A DNA stretch of 64,000 bases. It comes from Pseudomonas sp. PD9R. Its GTDB lineage: Bacteria > Pseudomonadota > Gammaproteobacteria > Pseudomonadales > Pseudomonadaceae. How positions within the stretch are numbered: the stretch's first letter is position 1; every line of letters begins with the position of its first letter. This document shows positions 1 through 11,531 of the stretch, piece by piece. The DNA lies in contig NZ_JAHTMR010000007.1 of assembly GCF_019200975.1 (NCBI RefSeq), positions 1 to 64,000 on the forward strand. Direction: 5' to 3'. The notes beneath the pieces are model-generated. The model saw nothing but the letters and a program-made list of their open reading frames with translations. It did not search any database and had not been told where the DNA came from. The position numbers were made by a program, and so were the translations under genes.

Positions 1-57
1 CTTTTGATCTTAAAAAATCAAGATCAAAAGATCGTAGCCTGCGGCAGCTCCTACATG
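1..57. repeat. REP element at left edge
   Basis: A short inverted repeat of CTTTTGATC type is followed by the REP core ATCGTAGCCTGCGGCAGCTCCTACA. The same core recurs at many gaps in this window, usually as two facing copies (REPIN). Here only one core is complete, next to the 3' end of serB, so the partner may be degenerate or lie outside the window. Confidence 0.7.
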
Positions 58-82
58 TCGAACCACAAACTGAGCCGGTGTG

Positions 83-1297
83 TTAGAGCTGCCCGTCGCG
101 ATCGCGGAAGCCCAGCAAATACAGCACGCCATCCAGCCCGAGGGTGGAAATCGCCTGCTTCGCCGACTGTTTGACCAGCGGCTTGGCGCGGAATGCCACA
201 CCCAACCCGGCAATCGCCAGCATCGGCAAGTCGTTTGCCCCGTCGCCGACGGCTATGGTCTGCTCCAGACGCAAGCCTTCCTTATGTGCCAATTCCTTCA
301 GCAGATCAGCCTTGCGTTGCGCATCGACAATCGGCTCGATTGCCACGCCGGTGACCTTGCCATCGACTACTTCCAGCTCGTTGGCGAACACGTAATCGAT
401 GCCTAACTTGGCCTGCAATTGCTTGGCGAAGTAGGTGAAGCCGCCCGACAGAATCGCGGTCTTGTAGCCCAGACGCTTGAGTTCGGCGAACAGGGTTTCG
501 GCGCCTTCGGTCAGGCGCAGCGAAGCGCCGATCGAATCCAGCACGCCGACGTCCAGGCCTTTGAGCAAGGCCAGACGCTCTTTGAAGCTGGCGCGGAAAT
601 CCAGTTCACCGGCCATCGCCCTTTCGGTGATTTCCGAGACCTTGTAGCCCACACCGGCCGCCTTGGCCAATTCGTCGATGACTTCGGCTTCGATCAGGGT
701 CGAGTCCATGTCGAACACCGCCAGACGACGGTTACGACGGAACAGCGAATCTTCCTGGAAGGCGATGTCGACGTTCAGTTCCTGGGCCACGCTGAGGAAT
801 TCGGCGCGCAGGGCCTGCGGATCAGCCGCTTCTCCGCGCACGGAAAACTCGATGCAGCCCTTGCCTTTGTCAGCCGGAGTATCCAGCGGCATGCGCCCGG
901 ACAACCGATCGATATGGTCGATGTTCAAGCCATATTTGGCGGTGATCGAGCTCACGGCCTGCAATTGCCCGGCCGTTACTTTGCGGGTCAGCAGAGTGAC
1001 GATGTGGCGTTTTTTGCCCTGGTTACCGACCCACTGCTGGTAATCCTCTTCGGACACCGGCGTGAAACGCACCTGTTGATCGAGCTCGTAACCCTTGAAC
1101 AGAATGTCCTTGAGTACCGACTTGCCTTGTTCGGTGTCGGGAATTTCAACCAGGATGCCGAACGACAGGGTGTCGTGGATCACCGCCTGACCGATGTCGA
1201 GAATGTTCACACCACCCTGGGCCAGAACGCCGGTAATGGCCGCAGTCAGACCCGGACGGTCGACTCCCGTGATGTTTATCAGGACGATTTCGCGCAA
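83..1297 (-). CDS. serB: Phosphoserine phosphatase SerB
   Basis: This 404-residue protein catalyses the last step of serine synthesis, O-phosphoserine to serine plus phosphate, in the cytosol. The N-terminal part (about residues 1-170) carries two ACT-like regulatory modules. The C-terminal HAD domain begins with the nucleophile motif VFDMDSTLIEAE and ends with VGDGANDLPM, the acidic metal-binding loop. The long form with an ACT region is normal for pseudomonads. The start is a TTG codon preceded by a G-rich Shine-Dalgarno stretch; no ATG gives a better N-terminus. It is transcribed away from the HAMP protein gene at 1433 and shares a short divergent promoter region of about 135 bases with it. 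A REP element follows its stop codon. Confidence 0.96.
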   Translation of the reverse strand: MREIVLINITGVDRPGLTAAITGVLAQGGVNILDIGQAVIHDTLSFGILVEIPDTEQGKSVLKDILFKGYELDQQVRFTPVSEEDYQQWVGNQGKKRHIVTLLTRKVTAGQLQAVSSITAKYGLNIDHIDRLSGRMPLDTPADKGKGCIEFSVRGEAADPQALRAEFLSVAQELNVDIAFQEDSLFRRNRRLAVFDMDSTLIEAEVIDELAKAAGVGYKVSEITERAMAGELDFRASFKERLALLKGLDVGVLDSIGASLRLTEGAETLFAELKRLGYKTAILSGGFTYFAKQLQAKLGIDYVFANELEVVDGKVTGVAIEPIVDAQRKADLLKELAHKEGLRLEQTIAVGDGANDLPMLAIAGLGVAFRAKPLVKQSAKQAISTLGLDGVLYLLGFRDRDGQL

Positions 1298-1432
1298 GGC
1301 GCACCCCCGCAGGTGGAAAAAAACCGCATTCTACCCACTTTCAGTGACCATCGGGCACCGTGAGCGCTTTGCCGGTCTAGGGCCTCTCGCTATACTGCGC
1401 GTCAACTTCACGGACAAAAGAGCCGAGCTCAA

Positions 1433-2956
1433 GTGAACCGGCCCACGCCAGTAAAAACCGATAACTTCTTTCTGCTGATCTTCCGGGCACTGCGCCACCG
1501 CCGTGTACCGATTGCATTACGCATCGCCAGCCATAATGTGATCCTGGTCGCTCTGGCCCTGGTGATCTACGCCTGCGTGATGGGTTTGCAGTTCAAGCAG
1601 GCCATGCACGAGCAGGCGGATGCGCTGGGCGAAAGCCTGACCACGCAGACGGCCACCTCGGCCACCGAGCTGCTGGTGTCCAACGACATCCTCAGCCTCA
1701 ACGTGCTGCTCAATAACCTGACCAAGAACAAGCTGGTGGCTCACGCCGCCATCTATAGCGTGGATAACCGCATCCTCGCCGAAGCCGGTCAGCGTCCCAA
1801 GCACGGCCTGTTGGGCGAAGCCGAGGGCATGTACCAGAGCAAGATCACTTTCCAGGACGTGACCGCCGGTCAGTTGCGCATCAGCCTGGACATGGATCAG
1901 TTCCAGCAACCGATGACCATCAGCCTGCAAAGCATGGGCATCCTGAGCGCGATTCTGCTGGCGCTGTCCCTGGCCTTGAGCCTGCGCCTGGGGCGGCATA
2001 TCTCCACGCCACTCCTGCAATTGCGGGTGTGGCTGCGCAATATCGACGAATACACCCCGGCCACCGAGCGTCAGGACGAGATCGGCGATCTGGCTCGCCA
2101 GCTCCACGCCAACTTCGCACCGGAACCGGCCGAACCGGAACCCGTGCCGGAGCCCGAGTTCGACGATAGCGATTACGATGATGCCGAACCGGGCTTCGAA
2201 GTCCGCAACCTGCGTGACCCGAGCTTCGACGAAAGCCGCCCAATGGCCGCGATGAAGCCCGCACCACGGCACGTTGTCAGCACCGTCGAAGACGAAGACG
2301 ACGAAGATCCGTTCGCCGACCTGCGCGATGAATCCGCAGACAGTGCACCTAAGCCGGTCGTACGCGCCGTCGCTTCGAACCTTCCGCAGCACAGCGCGGT
2401 ACTGGCGGTGCAACTGGGCTCTCAGGAACAACTGCGTCGCCTGCCTCGCACGCGCCTGGAAGAACTGCTCAAACGTTATCGCGACTGCCTCGACCAGGCC
2501 GCCTCGCTCTATCAGAGCGAAGTGCATACCTTGAACGATGGCAGCACGTTGATGCTGTTCCACACCGAAGACAGTGGCGACGATTACCTGACCAACGCAA
2601 TTTGCTGCGGTGAACTGCTGCGAGCGCTGGGCCATCAGTTGCAGATCGAAGTCGCCGACAGCGGCATCACCTTGCAATTGCAGCTGGGCCTGACCTTGGG
2701 TGACGACTTGTTCGGCCTGAGCCAGATCGACCTGCTGCTGACCGACACTGCTCAGGACGCCCTGGCCTTGTCGCAACACAGCCGCAATCTGTTGCTGGTT
2801 GAGCGCAAGATCAGCGACGACGCACTGATCCGCCAACGCGCACGAATCCGGCCGATTGCCAGCCCTGAAGGTGCTTGCTGCGTGGAGCGCTTGATGGAGC
2901 CTTATCCATCGATGCTGGAGCGGCAGTTGGCGCGGATGCACGAGCGCCGGGCGTAA
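1433..2956 (+). CDS. HAMP-domain membrane protein with cyclase-like C-terminus (PA4961-like)
   Basis: A 507-residue inner-membrane protein of unknown function, positioned as PA4961 next to serB. A hydrophobic segment at about residues 35-55 and another at about 165-185 flank a periplasmic loop of about 110 residues. A HAMP-like linker follows (RLGRHISTPLLQLR onwards, ending in DEIGDLARQL). The middle (about 225-320) is a very acidic, Glu/Pro/Asp-rich linker. The last 190 residues (LAVQLGSQEQLRRL onwards, with LNDGSTLMLFHTED) have the look of a class III nucleotide-cyclase fold, but I do not see the full catalytic metal and base-binding set, so enzymatic activity is doubtful. The start codon is GTG. 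A terminator hairpin follows the stop. Confidence 0.8.
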   Translation: MNRPTPVKTDNFFLLIFRALRHRRVPIALRIASHNVILVALALVIYACVMGLQFKQAMHEQADALGESLTTQTATSATELLVSNDILSLNVLLNNLTKNKLVAHAAIYSVDNRILAEAGQRPKHGLLGEAEGMYQSKITFQDVTAGQLRISLDMDQFQQPMTISLQSMGILSAILLALSLALSLRLGRHISTPLLQLRVWLRNIDEYTPATERQDEIGDLARQLHANFAPEPAEPEPVPEPEFDDSDYDDAEPGFEVRNLRDPSFDESRPMAAMKPAPRHVVSTVEDEDDEDPFADLRDESADSAPKPVVRAVASNLPQHSAVLAVQLGSQEQLRRLPRTRLEELLKRYRDCLDQAASLYQSEVHTLNDGSTLMLFHTEDSGDDYLTNAICCGELLRALGHQLQIEVADSGITLQLQLGLTLGDDLFGLSQIDLLLTDTAQDALALSQHSRNLLLVERKISDDALIRQRARIRPIASPEGACCVERLMEPYPSMLERQLARMHERRA

Positions 2957-2966
2957 AAGCCCCGCT

Positions 2967-3009
2967 GTAAAAAAGCCCGCACACGAGTGATCGTCTGCGG
3001 GCTTTTTGT
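2967..3009 (+). terminator. Rho-independent terminator after the HAMP protein gene
   Basis: AAAAAGCCCGCA and TGCGGGCTTTTT form a stem separated by about 16 bases, ending in a T run. It lies 10 bases past the stop codon at 2956. Confidence 0.8.
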
Positions 3010-3019
3010 TGGTCTCTGA

Positions 3020-3098
3020 AAAGATCGCAGCCTTCGGCCGCTCCTACAGGGTCGGCAATGCCATGGCCCCTGTAGGAGCTGCCGAAGGCTGCGATCTG
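3020..3098. repeat. REPIN (two facing REP copies)
   Basis: GATCGCAGCCTTCGGCCGCTCCTACA is followed after about 20 bases by its near-perfect reverse complement TGTAGGAGCTGCCGAAGGCTGCGATC. The pair sits between convergent genes. Confidence 0.85.
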
Positions 3099-3114
3099 TT
3101 GAGCTTTAGATACG

Positions 3115-3142
3115 ACAAGGCCCGCGTCAATGCGGGCCTTGT
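3115..3142. terminator. Hairpin between convergent genes
   Basis: ACAAGGCCCGC TCAATGCGGGCCTTGT forms a near-perfect stem of about 11 base pairs just past the 3' end of the PqiC-like gene (minus strand). The T-rich tail on the minus strand is weak, so termination activity is inferred from the stem alone. Confidence 0.5.
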
Positions 3143-3158
3143 TTCGAATCCATCCGGC

Positions 3159-3872
3159 TTAGAAGCGAAACACTTCCATATCCGTACGAATCGGTGCTGC
3201 CATCGGGATCTTCGGCTGCTTTTCCTGTTCCGCCGCAGGCGCCACAGGCTTGGCTGGCTGCTTACGAGGGGCTTCGGCGATCGGTGGCTGGTTGGCAAGC
3301 GGTTTGAGCGCGGTCGACAGCTGTTCGGCAAGTTTCTGCAACAACACACCTTGAGCCTGTACCTGGGCCGCGGTAGTGCCGGCATGTTGTTCCTGCAGGT
3401 GAATGATGCGGTTATCGCGCACTTGGCCACGGCGGTCGATCAAACGCCATTGCGCATCGAGGATCGCCGGCTGCGACGCCCCCGAGTCCAGGCGTGTGAT
3501 GGTCAACAGCACCTGGACGTCCGGTGTGAAACCAACGGTTGCCGGTGCCAGCACTACGCGCTGACTGTCCAGATGACCGGCGACCTGACGCAGCAACAGC
3601 TGGTCGATGTCCGAAGACAGGCTACCCGCCCAACGGCCGTCAGCCGAGGCTTGCAGGCTGCCATCCGGCTGACGCTGCAACAGGGTTTCGCGTTGCAGGT
3701 AATCGGCCACGGTGACCGGGCCCAACAAAACCGCCATGCCCGCGCTTTGCGCAGGCTGAACCGGACTTCCGCTGTCCAGTTGATACAGCGACACCGGCTG
3801 GTGAACGCTGCAACCCGCCAGGCCAAGAACGCCGGCGAGCATCAAAATAAAAGGAAGGCGCAGAGCAGTCAT
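3159..3872 (-). CDS. PqiC/YmbA-type lipoprotein (ABC-type transport auxiliary family)
   Basis: A 237-residue lipoprotein. The signal peptide MTALRLPFILMLAGVLG ends in the lipobox LAGC, so Cys20 should be lipidated. The mature part reads YQLDSG...VLLGPVTVADYLQRETLLQR...WAGSLSSDIDQLL, the pattern of the DUF330/PqiC family, whose members are outer-membrane lipoproteins working with MCE proteins (PqiB) in lipid transport between the membranes. No pqiA or pqiB gene is adjacent, so it is an orphan member here. The C-terminus (about 185-230) is Pro/Ala/Lys-rich and low in complexity. ATG start; transcribed on its own. Confidence 0.8.
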   Translation of the reverse strand: MTALRLPFILMLAGVLGLAGCSVHQPVSLYQLDSGSPVQPAQSAGMAVLLGPVTVADYLQRETLLQRQPDGSLQASADGRWAGSLSSDIDQLLLRQVAGHLDSQRVVLAPATVGFTPDVQVLLTITRLDSGASQPAILDAQWRLIDRRGQVRDNRIIHLQEQHAGTTAAQVQAQGVLLQKLAEQLSTALKPLANQPPIAEAPRKQPAKPVAPAAEQEKQPKIPMAAPIRTDMEVFRF

Positions 3873-4007
3873 CGTCCCATCCAGGTGATTGCCACAAGGC
3901 TAATCACAGTGAAAATACTCAATAAATATGAAGAACGCGCGGCCACGCCGGCGCTTGAAAGGCCATATCATCCGTGAATATGCGTTCCGACTCCAGCGCG
4001 AAAGCGT

Positions 4008-4033
4008 CGATCTACGCGTTAAATCGTAGATCG
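4008..4033. terminator. Inverted repeat downstream of parC
   Basis: CGATCTACG and CGTAGATCG form a perfect 9-bp stem with an 8-base loop, 15 bases past the parC stop. No T run follows on the minus strand, so it may act as a 3' stabilising hairpin rather than an intrinsic terminator. Confidence 0.35.
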
Positions 4034-4048
4034 AGCGCTCTAGGACGC

Positions 4049-6316
4049 TTAATTGAGGTTTTCGACGAGCAGCGCATCTACCCGCTGGAAGCCACGTGGC
4101 AACTTGTTACCACGACGCCCACGCTCACCCTTGTAGTGTTCGAGGTCGTCCGCTTTCAGTGACAAGGTACGTTTTCCGGCCTGCAGCACCAACGTGGCGC
4201 CATCCGGCAGAACGGCGATGTCCGTGACATATTCTTCGCGACTGGCCACACGCTCACCAGGAATGCCGATGATCTTGTTGCCTTTGCCCTTACCTAATTG
4301 TGGCAGATCGCTGATCTTGAAGATCAGCAGGCGACCTTCGGTGGTGACCGAAGCCAGCCAGTTCTGCTCACGATCGGCCACCGGACGCGGCAACATCACT
4401 TTGGCGTTGTTCGGCAGGCTCAACAGCGCCTTGCCGGCCTTGTTCTTGGCCTGCAGGTCTTCACCCTTGACCACGAAACCATAACCGGCGTCCGAGGCGA
4501 TGACGTACAGCGCATCGTCTTCCGGCATCAGCACGCATTCAAAACTCGCCCCTGGTGGCGGCGTCAGACGACCGGTCAACGGTTCGCCCTGGCCACGGGC
4601 CGACGGCAAGGTGTGCGCGGCCACCGAGTAGCTGCGACCGGTGGAATCAATAAACACCGCAAACTGGTTGGAGCGTCCCGGCGCCAAGGCCTTGAAACCA
4701 TCCCCGGCCTTGTAGGAAAGCCCGGTGGCGTCGATTTCGTGACCTTTCGCGGAACGAACCCAACCTTTTTCCGACAGTACAACAGTCACTTTCTCGTTCG
4801 GCAGCAGGTCGTGCTCGGTCAGCGCCTTGGCTTCGGCGCGCTCGACGATTGGCGAGCGACGGTCGTCGCCATAGGTTTCCGCATCCTTGATCAATTCGGT
4901 GCGCACCAGCTTCTTCAGCTTGGCTTCGCTGCTCAGCAAGGCTTGCAGCTTGGCTTGCTCCTTGAGCAGTTCATCCTGCTCGGCACGCAGTTTCATTTCT
5001 TCCAGGCGTGCCAGCTGCCGCAAGCGGGTGTCGAGGATGTAGTCGGCCTGGATTTCACTCAGGGCGAAACGCTCGATCAGCGCAGCTTTCGGGTGCTCCT
5101 CGGTGCGGATGATGTGAATCACTTCATCCAGGTTGAGGTAGGCAATCAGCAAACCGTCCAACAGGTGCAGGCGACGTTCGACCTTGTCCAGACGGAATTG
5201 CAGACGACGACGCACGGTCTGCACCCGGAACTCCAGCCACTCGACCAGCAACGCGCGCAGGTTTTTCAGTTGCGGCTTGCCGTCCAGCCCGATGATGTTG
5301 ATGTTGACCCGGTAACTCGATTCCAGCTCGGTGCTGGCGAACAGGTGAGTCATCAACGCATCGTGGTCGAAATTCTTCCGGGCGCCCGGAATAATCACGA
5401 TCCGGCATGGGTTTTCGTGGTCCGATTCATCGCGCAAATCCGCAATTTGCGGCGCTTTCGACGGTTTGGCCTGCATCATCGCGGCGATCTGCTCCAGCAC
5501 CTTGGCCCCGGAGACTTGATGCGGCAGCGCGGTGACGATGATGTCGCCGTCTTCGATGTGGTACACGGCGCGCATGCGCACCGAGCCCTTGCCGGTTTCG
5601 TAGATTTTCAGCAGGTCGGCGCGCGGCGTGATGATTTCCGCTTCGGTCGGGTAATCCGGGCCCTGAATGTGCTCACAGAGTTGCTCGACCGTGGCTTTGG
5701 GCTCATCGAGCAAACGCACGCAAGCCGTCGCGACTTCGCGCAGGTTGTGCGGCGGAACGTCGGTGGCCATGCCCACGGCGATGCCGGTGGTGCCGTTGAG
5801 CAGGATGTTCGGCAAACGTGCCGGCAACACCAGCGGCTCGTCGAGGGTGCCGTCGAAGTTCGGGCCCCAGTCCGCAGTGCCTTGGCCCAACTCGCTGAGA
5901 AGTACTTCGGAATAGCGCGACAGCCGCGCTTCGGTGTAACGCATGGCGGCGAAGGATTTCGGATCATCCGGCGCACCCCAGTTACCCTGGCCGTCCACCA
6001 GCGTGTAGCGATAGCTGAACGGCTGGGCCATCAGGACCATGGCTTCGTAGCAAGCCGAATCGCCGTGCGGGTGGAATTTACCGAGCACGTCACCGACAGT
6101 ACGCGCCGATTTCTTGTGCTTGGAATCGGCGTCCAGCCCCAACTCGCTCATGGCGTAAATGATGCGCCGCTGTACCGGTTTCAGACCGTCGCCAATATGC
6201 GGCAAGGCACGGTCCATGATCACGTACATGGAGTAGTTGAGGTAGGCATTTTCGGTGAAGTCAGCCAGTGACCGGCGCTCTACACCGTCCAGGCTGAGAT
6301 CAAGTGAGTCGCTCAT
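4049..6316 (-). CDS. parC: DNA topoisomerase IV subunit A
   Basis: ParC (755 residues, as in other pseudomonads) is the cleavage/religation subunit of topoisomerase IV, which decatenates daughter chromosomes with ParE. I chose the ATG giving [17 protein letters not shown], which has a GAGG Shine-Dalgarno and lies past the stop of the upstream gene; a longer open frame to 6379 has no support. The winged-helix region has [16 protein letters not shown] and the quinolone-resistance region [13 protein letters not shown], with wild-type Ser87 and Glu91. The active-site tyrosine lies in [12 protein letters not shown] coiled-coil tower and a C-terminal beta-pinwheel follow. It is the last gene of the parE to parC run, 10 bases after the preceding gene. 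Confidence 0.97.
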   Translation of the reverse strand: MSDSLDLSLDGVERRSLADFTENAYLNYSMYVIMDRALPHIGDGLKPVQRRIIYAMSELGLDADSKHKKSARTVGDVLGKFHPHGDSACYEAMVLMAQPFSYRYTLVDGQGNWGAPDDPKSFAAMRYTEARLSRYSEVLLSELGQGTADWGPNFDGTLDEPLVLPARLPNILLNGTTGIAVGMATDVPPHNLREVATACVRLLDEPKATVEQLCEHIQGPDYPTEAEIITPRADLLKIYETGKGSVRMRAVYHIEDGDIIVTALPHQVSGAKVLEQIAAMMQAKPSKAPQIADLRDESDHENPCRIVIIPGARKNFDHDALMTHLFASTELESSYRVNINIIGLDGKPQLKNLRALLVEWLEFRVQTVRRRLQFRLDKVERRLHLLDGLLIAYLNLDEVIHIIRTEEHPKAALIERFALSEIQADYILDTRLRQLARLEEMKLRAEQDELLKEQAKLQALLSSEAKLKKLVRTELIKDAETYGDDRRSPIVERAEAKALTEHDLLPNEKVTVVLSEKGWVRSAKGHEIDATGLSYKAGDGFKALAPGRSNQFAVFIDSTGRSYSVAAHTLPSARGQGEPLTGRLTPPPGASFECVLMPEDDALYVIASDAGYGFVVKGEDLQAKNKAGKALLSLPNNAKVMLPRPVADREQNWLASVTTEGRLLIFKISDLPQLGKGKGNKIIGIPGERVASREEYVTDIAVLPDGATLVLQAGKRTLSLKADDLEHYKGERGRRGNKLPRGFQRVDALLVENLN

Positions 6317-6326
6317 GCGGGCCTCG

Positions 6327-6848
6327 TCAATTCGTTGTCTGGCGCAGCAGCATGGTGCCACCGCGCTGGGTAAATTCAAGTTTGTTCAATGCGCTCATGC
6401 CGAGCAGCACTTGATCGCCATGTAGTCCTGGTGCCACCAGCGCGCGCACGTCGTGCAGCACGATGTCGCCCAGTTGCAGCCGGTCGATGCGGGTTCGATA
6501 ACCCTGGCTCAGGCCGTTGGCTGTGCTCAGGGTCACCCCGAAACCTTCTTCCAGCTTCAAGCGCTTTGCCACCTCTGCCGGGATCGACACATCGGTCGCC
6601 CCGGTATCAAGCATGAAATCCACCGGCTGACCGTTTATATGGCCGCTGGCGACGAAATGCCCCTGGCCATTGCTGACCAGTTTCACCTCGACAAAACCCT
6701 CGCCCTGTTCCGAGCTCACCACCACATTCGGGTTTTGCTGACGCTCTTCCCATTGGCCGAAAAACCGCGTCGCCAGAAACAACGCAGCGCACCAGGCCAG
6801 CACCATCAACACTCGACCGGCGCGTTTGCCTGGCGGTTGCTGGCTCAC
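6327..6848 (-). CDS. Retropepsin-like aspartic protease family protein (PA4965-like)
   Basis: A 173-residue protein with one N-terminal transmembrane segment (about residues 13-27, [18 protein letters not shown]) and a periplasmic domain of the clan AA retropepsin type: the catalytic motif is [13 protein letters not shown], followed by the second glycine-rich strand [13 protein letters not shown]. Family members act as dimers, one Asp per subunit; substrates are not known in Pseudomonas. The GTG start overlaps the stop of the upstream gene by four bases (GTGA), and parC begins 10 bases after its stop. It is therefore translated as part of the parE to parC run, although a link to topoisomerase function is not implied. 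Confidence 0.85.
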   Translation of the reverse strand: MSQQPPGKRAGRVLMVLAWCAALFLATRFFGQWEERQQNPNVVVSSEQGEGFVEVKLVSNGQGHFVASGHINGQPVDFMLDTGATDVSIPAEVAKRLKLEEGFGVTLSTANGLSQGYRTRIDRLQLGDIVLHDVRALVAPGLHGDQVLLGMSALNKLEFTQRGGTMLLRQTTN

Positions 6849-7833
6849 GGCTTGGCACTCCAGCCACCTTCAGGCGCGGCAAAGCGCCAGACGACAGGAC
6901 GTACCTCGCCATCGGCGCGGGCACCGTTGTTGTTGTCGACACCGATCCAGGCGCCGTCAGCATCGACGATCAGCGCTTCTTCCAGCCCGTAACTCTGTGA
7001 GTAACGACGGTTTTCCTGCAACAACTCGGCGGCGTATGACCAGCAGCGCTCGACTTTGGCCGTTAGCGCATCACGGCGACAGATTTGGTAGGCGTTGCGC
7101 TCAAGGGTAAACAGCTTGCCGTTGAATAGAGACAGGTCGGAGAAATCCCGAGAAACCGCTTTGGCCTTGGGAAACTGCGGTGGCTGCATTTCCATGCCGC
7201 CTTCGCTCAAAAGCACACAGCCACCATCGCAGTCCCATACCGTCTGTTTGCGCTTGATCAGCAGCAAACCGCGGCTTTGACGCTCGGCAGCAAGCCACAT
7301 CTGATCGCCCGCCGGATTGATCGCCAGCCCTTCAAACAGTGCATTGAACTGCAGCAGCAAACCACTGGCCCGCGCTTCGCGAACCAGCATCGGCGAGATT
7401 TTCAGCCAGGATGCGGGACCTGTCGGCGGCACTTGCAGCACAGCGGCATGGCCTTCGCTGACGATGTAGCGATTGCCGGCACTGTCGCAGGTGATACCTT
7501 CGAAATCCAGATCACCGCCACGCACGAACGACGCACCCCAAACCCGCGACTTCAAGCCCCAGGGCAAGCCGCTGTCGGGCACCGGCGGCACGTCGATATG
7601 CACGGTTTCAGCTTTCCAGAGACTCTCGCGAGTATCGAGCCGATAGATCTGATCATCGTCGCGGTCGGAGACCGTCCACAGTTCATTCCCGCACTGAGCC
7701 AGCCCGGACAGGTTGCCGCCGCGCATGCCTTCGACAGCATGCTCGGACAACAGACGCAACTGCGGTGCCGGCTCGGCAGACACCGTGATCGAGGTCAGCA
7801 GCAACGCACACGCCAGGGCAAAGCCCAGACGCA

Positions 7834-7834
<1 letters not shown>
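6845..7834 (-). CDS. Esterase-like-activity-of-phytase family protein (PA4966-like)
   Basis: A 329-residue exported protein. The signal peptide MRLGFALACALLLTSITVSA ends with an AxA-like site before EPAPQ. The mature sequence has beta-propeller features such as LSGLAQCGNELWTVSDRDD, DFEGITCDSAGNRYIVSEG and FEGLAINPAGDQMWLAAE, matching the Pfam 'esterase-like activity of phytase' group. The substrate is unknown. Its ATG overlaps the parE stop by one base (TGATG), and its own stop overlaps the next start, so translation is coupled on both sides. Confidence 0.85.
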
Positions 7835-9750
<1,916 letters not shown>

Positions 9751-9780
9751 TCAGTGATTCAATGAAAAAAGGGCAACGGT

Positions 9781-10389
9781 TCACAGTGCGTTGAAATCAA
9801 TCGCCTGATACAAATCGGCGCCAATGCCGGCAAAACTCAGCATCGCCGGAAGTTGTGCGGCAAACCCCTGGAAACTATGGTCGCCACCGGCCTGGATACG
9901 CAAGGCACAGGCCCGGTAATACTGCTGGGCGAGGCGATAGTCCAGCGTTTCATCACCGGTCTGCAACCACACCTGAAAGCGCTGTGGGTCCTGTGGGGCC
10001 GGCACTTCCAGCTCGGCCAGGGCCGTCACGTGGTCCTGGGTCAGTTCCCAGGCCTCATCGGTGTACAGGTTTTTCTGGGTTCCCAGAAATCCGTCGAACA
10101 TCCGGTGCGGGCTGACGGCAGGGTTGATCAACAGGGCTTTCAGGCCATGGCGCTCGGCCAGGTGAGTCGCATAGTAGCCGCCGAGTGAGCTGCCGACCAG
10201 CAGTGGCCGACCGAGCTCGGCAATCGCCTGCTCCAGCTGACCGATGGCCTCACGAGGATGGTGATGCAAGGCGGGCACGCGCAATTGATTGCTCAAACCC
10301 AGACGGTCCATCACTTCGCTCAACTGCGTGGCCTTTTTTGAGGCCGGCGCGCTGTTGAAGCCGTGGATATAAAGGATCGAACCGGACAT
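9781..10389 (-). CDS. YqiA-type esterase (alpha/beta hydrolase)
   Basis: A 202-residue cytosolic alpha/beta hydrolase of the YqiA/YcfP family. The start giving MSGSILYIHGFNSAPAS has a GGGAG Shine-Dalgarno; the open frame extends upstream to 10488 without ribosome-binding support. The nucleophile elbow is GSSLGGYYAT, the acid probably lies in TGDETLDY and the base in GGDHSFQGF. E. coli YqiA hydrolyses short acyl-CoA esters and p-nitrophenyl butyrate; the natural substrate is unsettled. The gene lies between cpdA and parE, as it does in E. coli and in PAO1 (PA4968). Confidence 0.9.
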   Translation of the reverse strand: MSGSILYIHGFNSAPASKKATQLSEVMDRLGLSNQLRVPALHHHPREAIGQLEQAIAELGRPLLVGSSLGGYYATHLAERHGLKALLINPAVSPHRMFDGFLGTQKNLYTDEAWELTQDHVTALAELEVPAPQDPQRFQVWLQTGDETLDYRLAQQYYRACALRIQAGGDHSFQGFAAQLPAMLSFAGIGADLYQAIDFNAL

Positions 10390-10464
10390 TTGAACTCCCT
10401 GTGCGTCGGGTAAAGAGGCGGAGTTTACAGGGATGGAGGCGCGTTGGCTGCTGATGAATGTGAT

Positions 10465-10569
10465 CCCTGCAGGAGCTGTCGAGTGCACCGAGGCTGCGAT
10501 CTTTTGATTTTGTTTTTTAAAAGCAAGATCAACAGATCGCAGCCTCGTTGCTCTCGGTAGCGCCTACAT
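10465..10569. repeat. Divergent REPIN between cpdA and yqiA
   Basis: Two facing REP cores (AGGCTGCGATCTTTTGAT and ATCAACAGATCGCAGCCT) flank a T/A-rich spacer, with GCAGGAGCTGTCGAG and CTCGGTAGCGCCTACA outside. The outer arms have drifted compared with other copies in this window. Confidence 0.65.
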
Positions 10570-10583
10570 TGGGATTTGTGGTT

Positions 10584-11399
10584 TCAATAGCCGTTGGAGC
10601 CGTAATCAACCGTAAAGTCGAAGCCGGTGACGCGCTCTACGCCCGTTTCGAGCTGGCCATCCGGCAACAGCCGCAACCAGCGATAGCCCGGCGCCTGCTC
10701 CCCGACTTTGAATGCTTCACTTCGCGGTTCGAATTGAATACAGGTCGATGGCGAAGCGATCAGTCGCACACCGTTACGCATTTGATCGATTTCTTGATGC
10801 ACATGCCCCCAAAGCACAGCGCGCACCTGTGGAAAACGGTCCAGTACGGCAAACAACGCCTCGGGATTACGCAACCCGATGGGCTCCATCCATACACAAC
10901 CGATCGACACCGGATGATGGTGGAAACACACCAAATGATGGCGCTCCGGCGCTTCGCTCAAGGAGCGGGCCAGCAACTGCAACTGTTCGTCCTGCAAATA
11001 CCCCGGCACTGAACCGGGCACCGCCGAATCGAGCAGCGTGACCCGCCAATTGCCTATGTCCACCACCGGTTCCAGCAACGCACTTTGCACCGCCGCCTCC
11101 GCCATGATCAGCGGTTCGTCGTGGTTGCCGGGAATCCAGCGCGCCGGTGCATCGAGCTGCCGGGTCAGGTCGCGGAACTGCTGATAAGACTCTAGCGTCC
11201 CGTCTTGCGACAGATCACCGGTGGCCAGGATCAGATCAATCTGCGGCTGTTGCAGCTGCACCAGTTCGATGACCTTTTGCAGGCTGTCGCGGGTATTCAT
11301 GCCCAGCAATGTGCCGTCCGCCTCGGCAAACAGATGACTGTCGGAAATTTGCACCAACAACGCCGGCTCGGCGGTGGTCAATGTGGATACGCTCGGCAA
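10584..11399 (-). CDS. cpdA: 3',5'-cyclic-AMP phosphodiesterase CpdA
   Basis: CpdA (271 residues) hydrolyses cAMP to AMP in the cytosol and so tunes Vfr/CRP-type control. All five calcineurin-type metal motifs are visible: QISDSHLF, ATGDLSQDG, PGNHDEPL, CFHHHPVSIG and LWGHVHQEID. The start is a TTG codon with an AGGGAG Shine-Dalgarno about 8 bases upstream; there is no suitable ATG. The position between the DUF1249 gene and yqiA matches PA4969. Confidence 0.93.
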   Translation of the reverse strand: MPSVSTLTTAEPALLVQISDSHLFAEADGTLLGMNTRDSLQKVIELVQLQQPQIDLILATGDLSQDGTLESYQQFRDLTRQLDAPARWIPGNHDEPLIMAEAAVQSALLEPVVDIGNWRVTLLDSAVPGSVPGYLQDEQLQLLARSLSEAPERHHLVCFHHHPVSIGCVWMEPIGLRNPEALFAVLDRFPQVRAVLWGHVHQEIDQMRNGVRLIASPSTCIQFEPRSEAFKVGEQAPGYRWLRLLPDGQLETGVERVTGFDFTVDYGSNGY

Positions 11400-11531
11400 G
11401 GCGTTCTCCCTGGGCGTGATCGCGGGATTGGATCAATGGCGCAATTATGCTGGGGGACGATCGAAAGTGGAAACCTGTGAACCTGACGCAGTTCACAACT
11501 GCGGCAAGTGCGCTGAAGCAGGGCACTTCAT

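Noticed and set aside
4298..6271. Long plus-strand frame opposite parC
   Set aside because: A shadow of parC; ParC itself is unambiguous.
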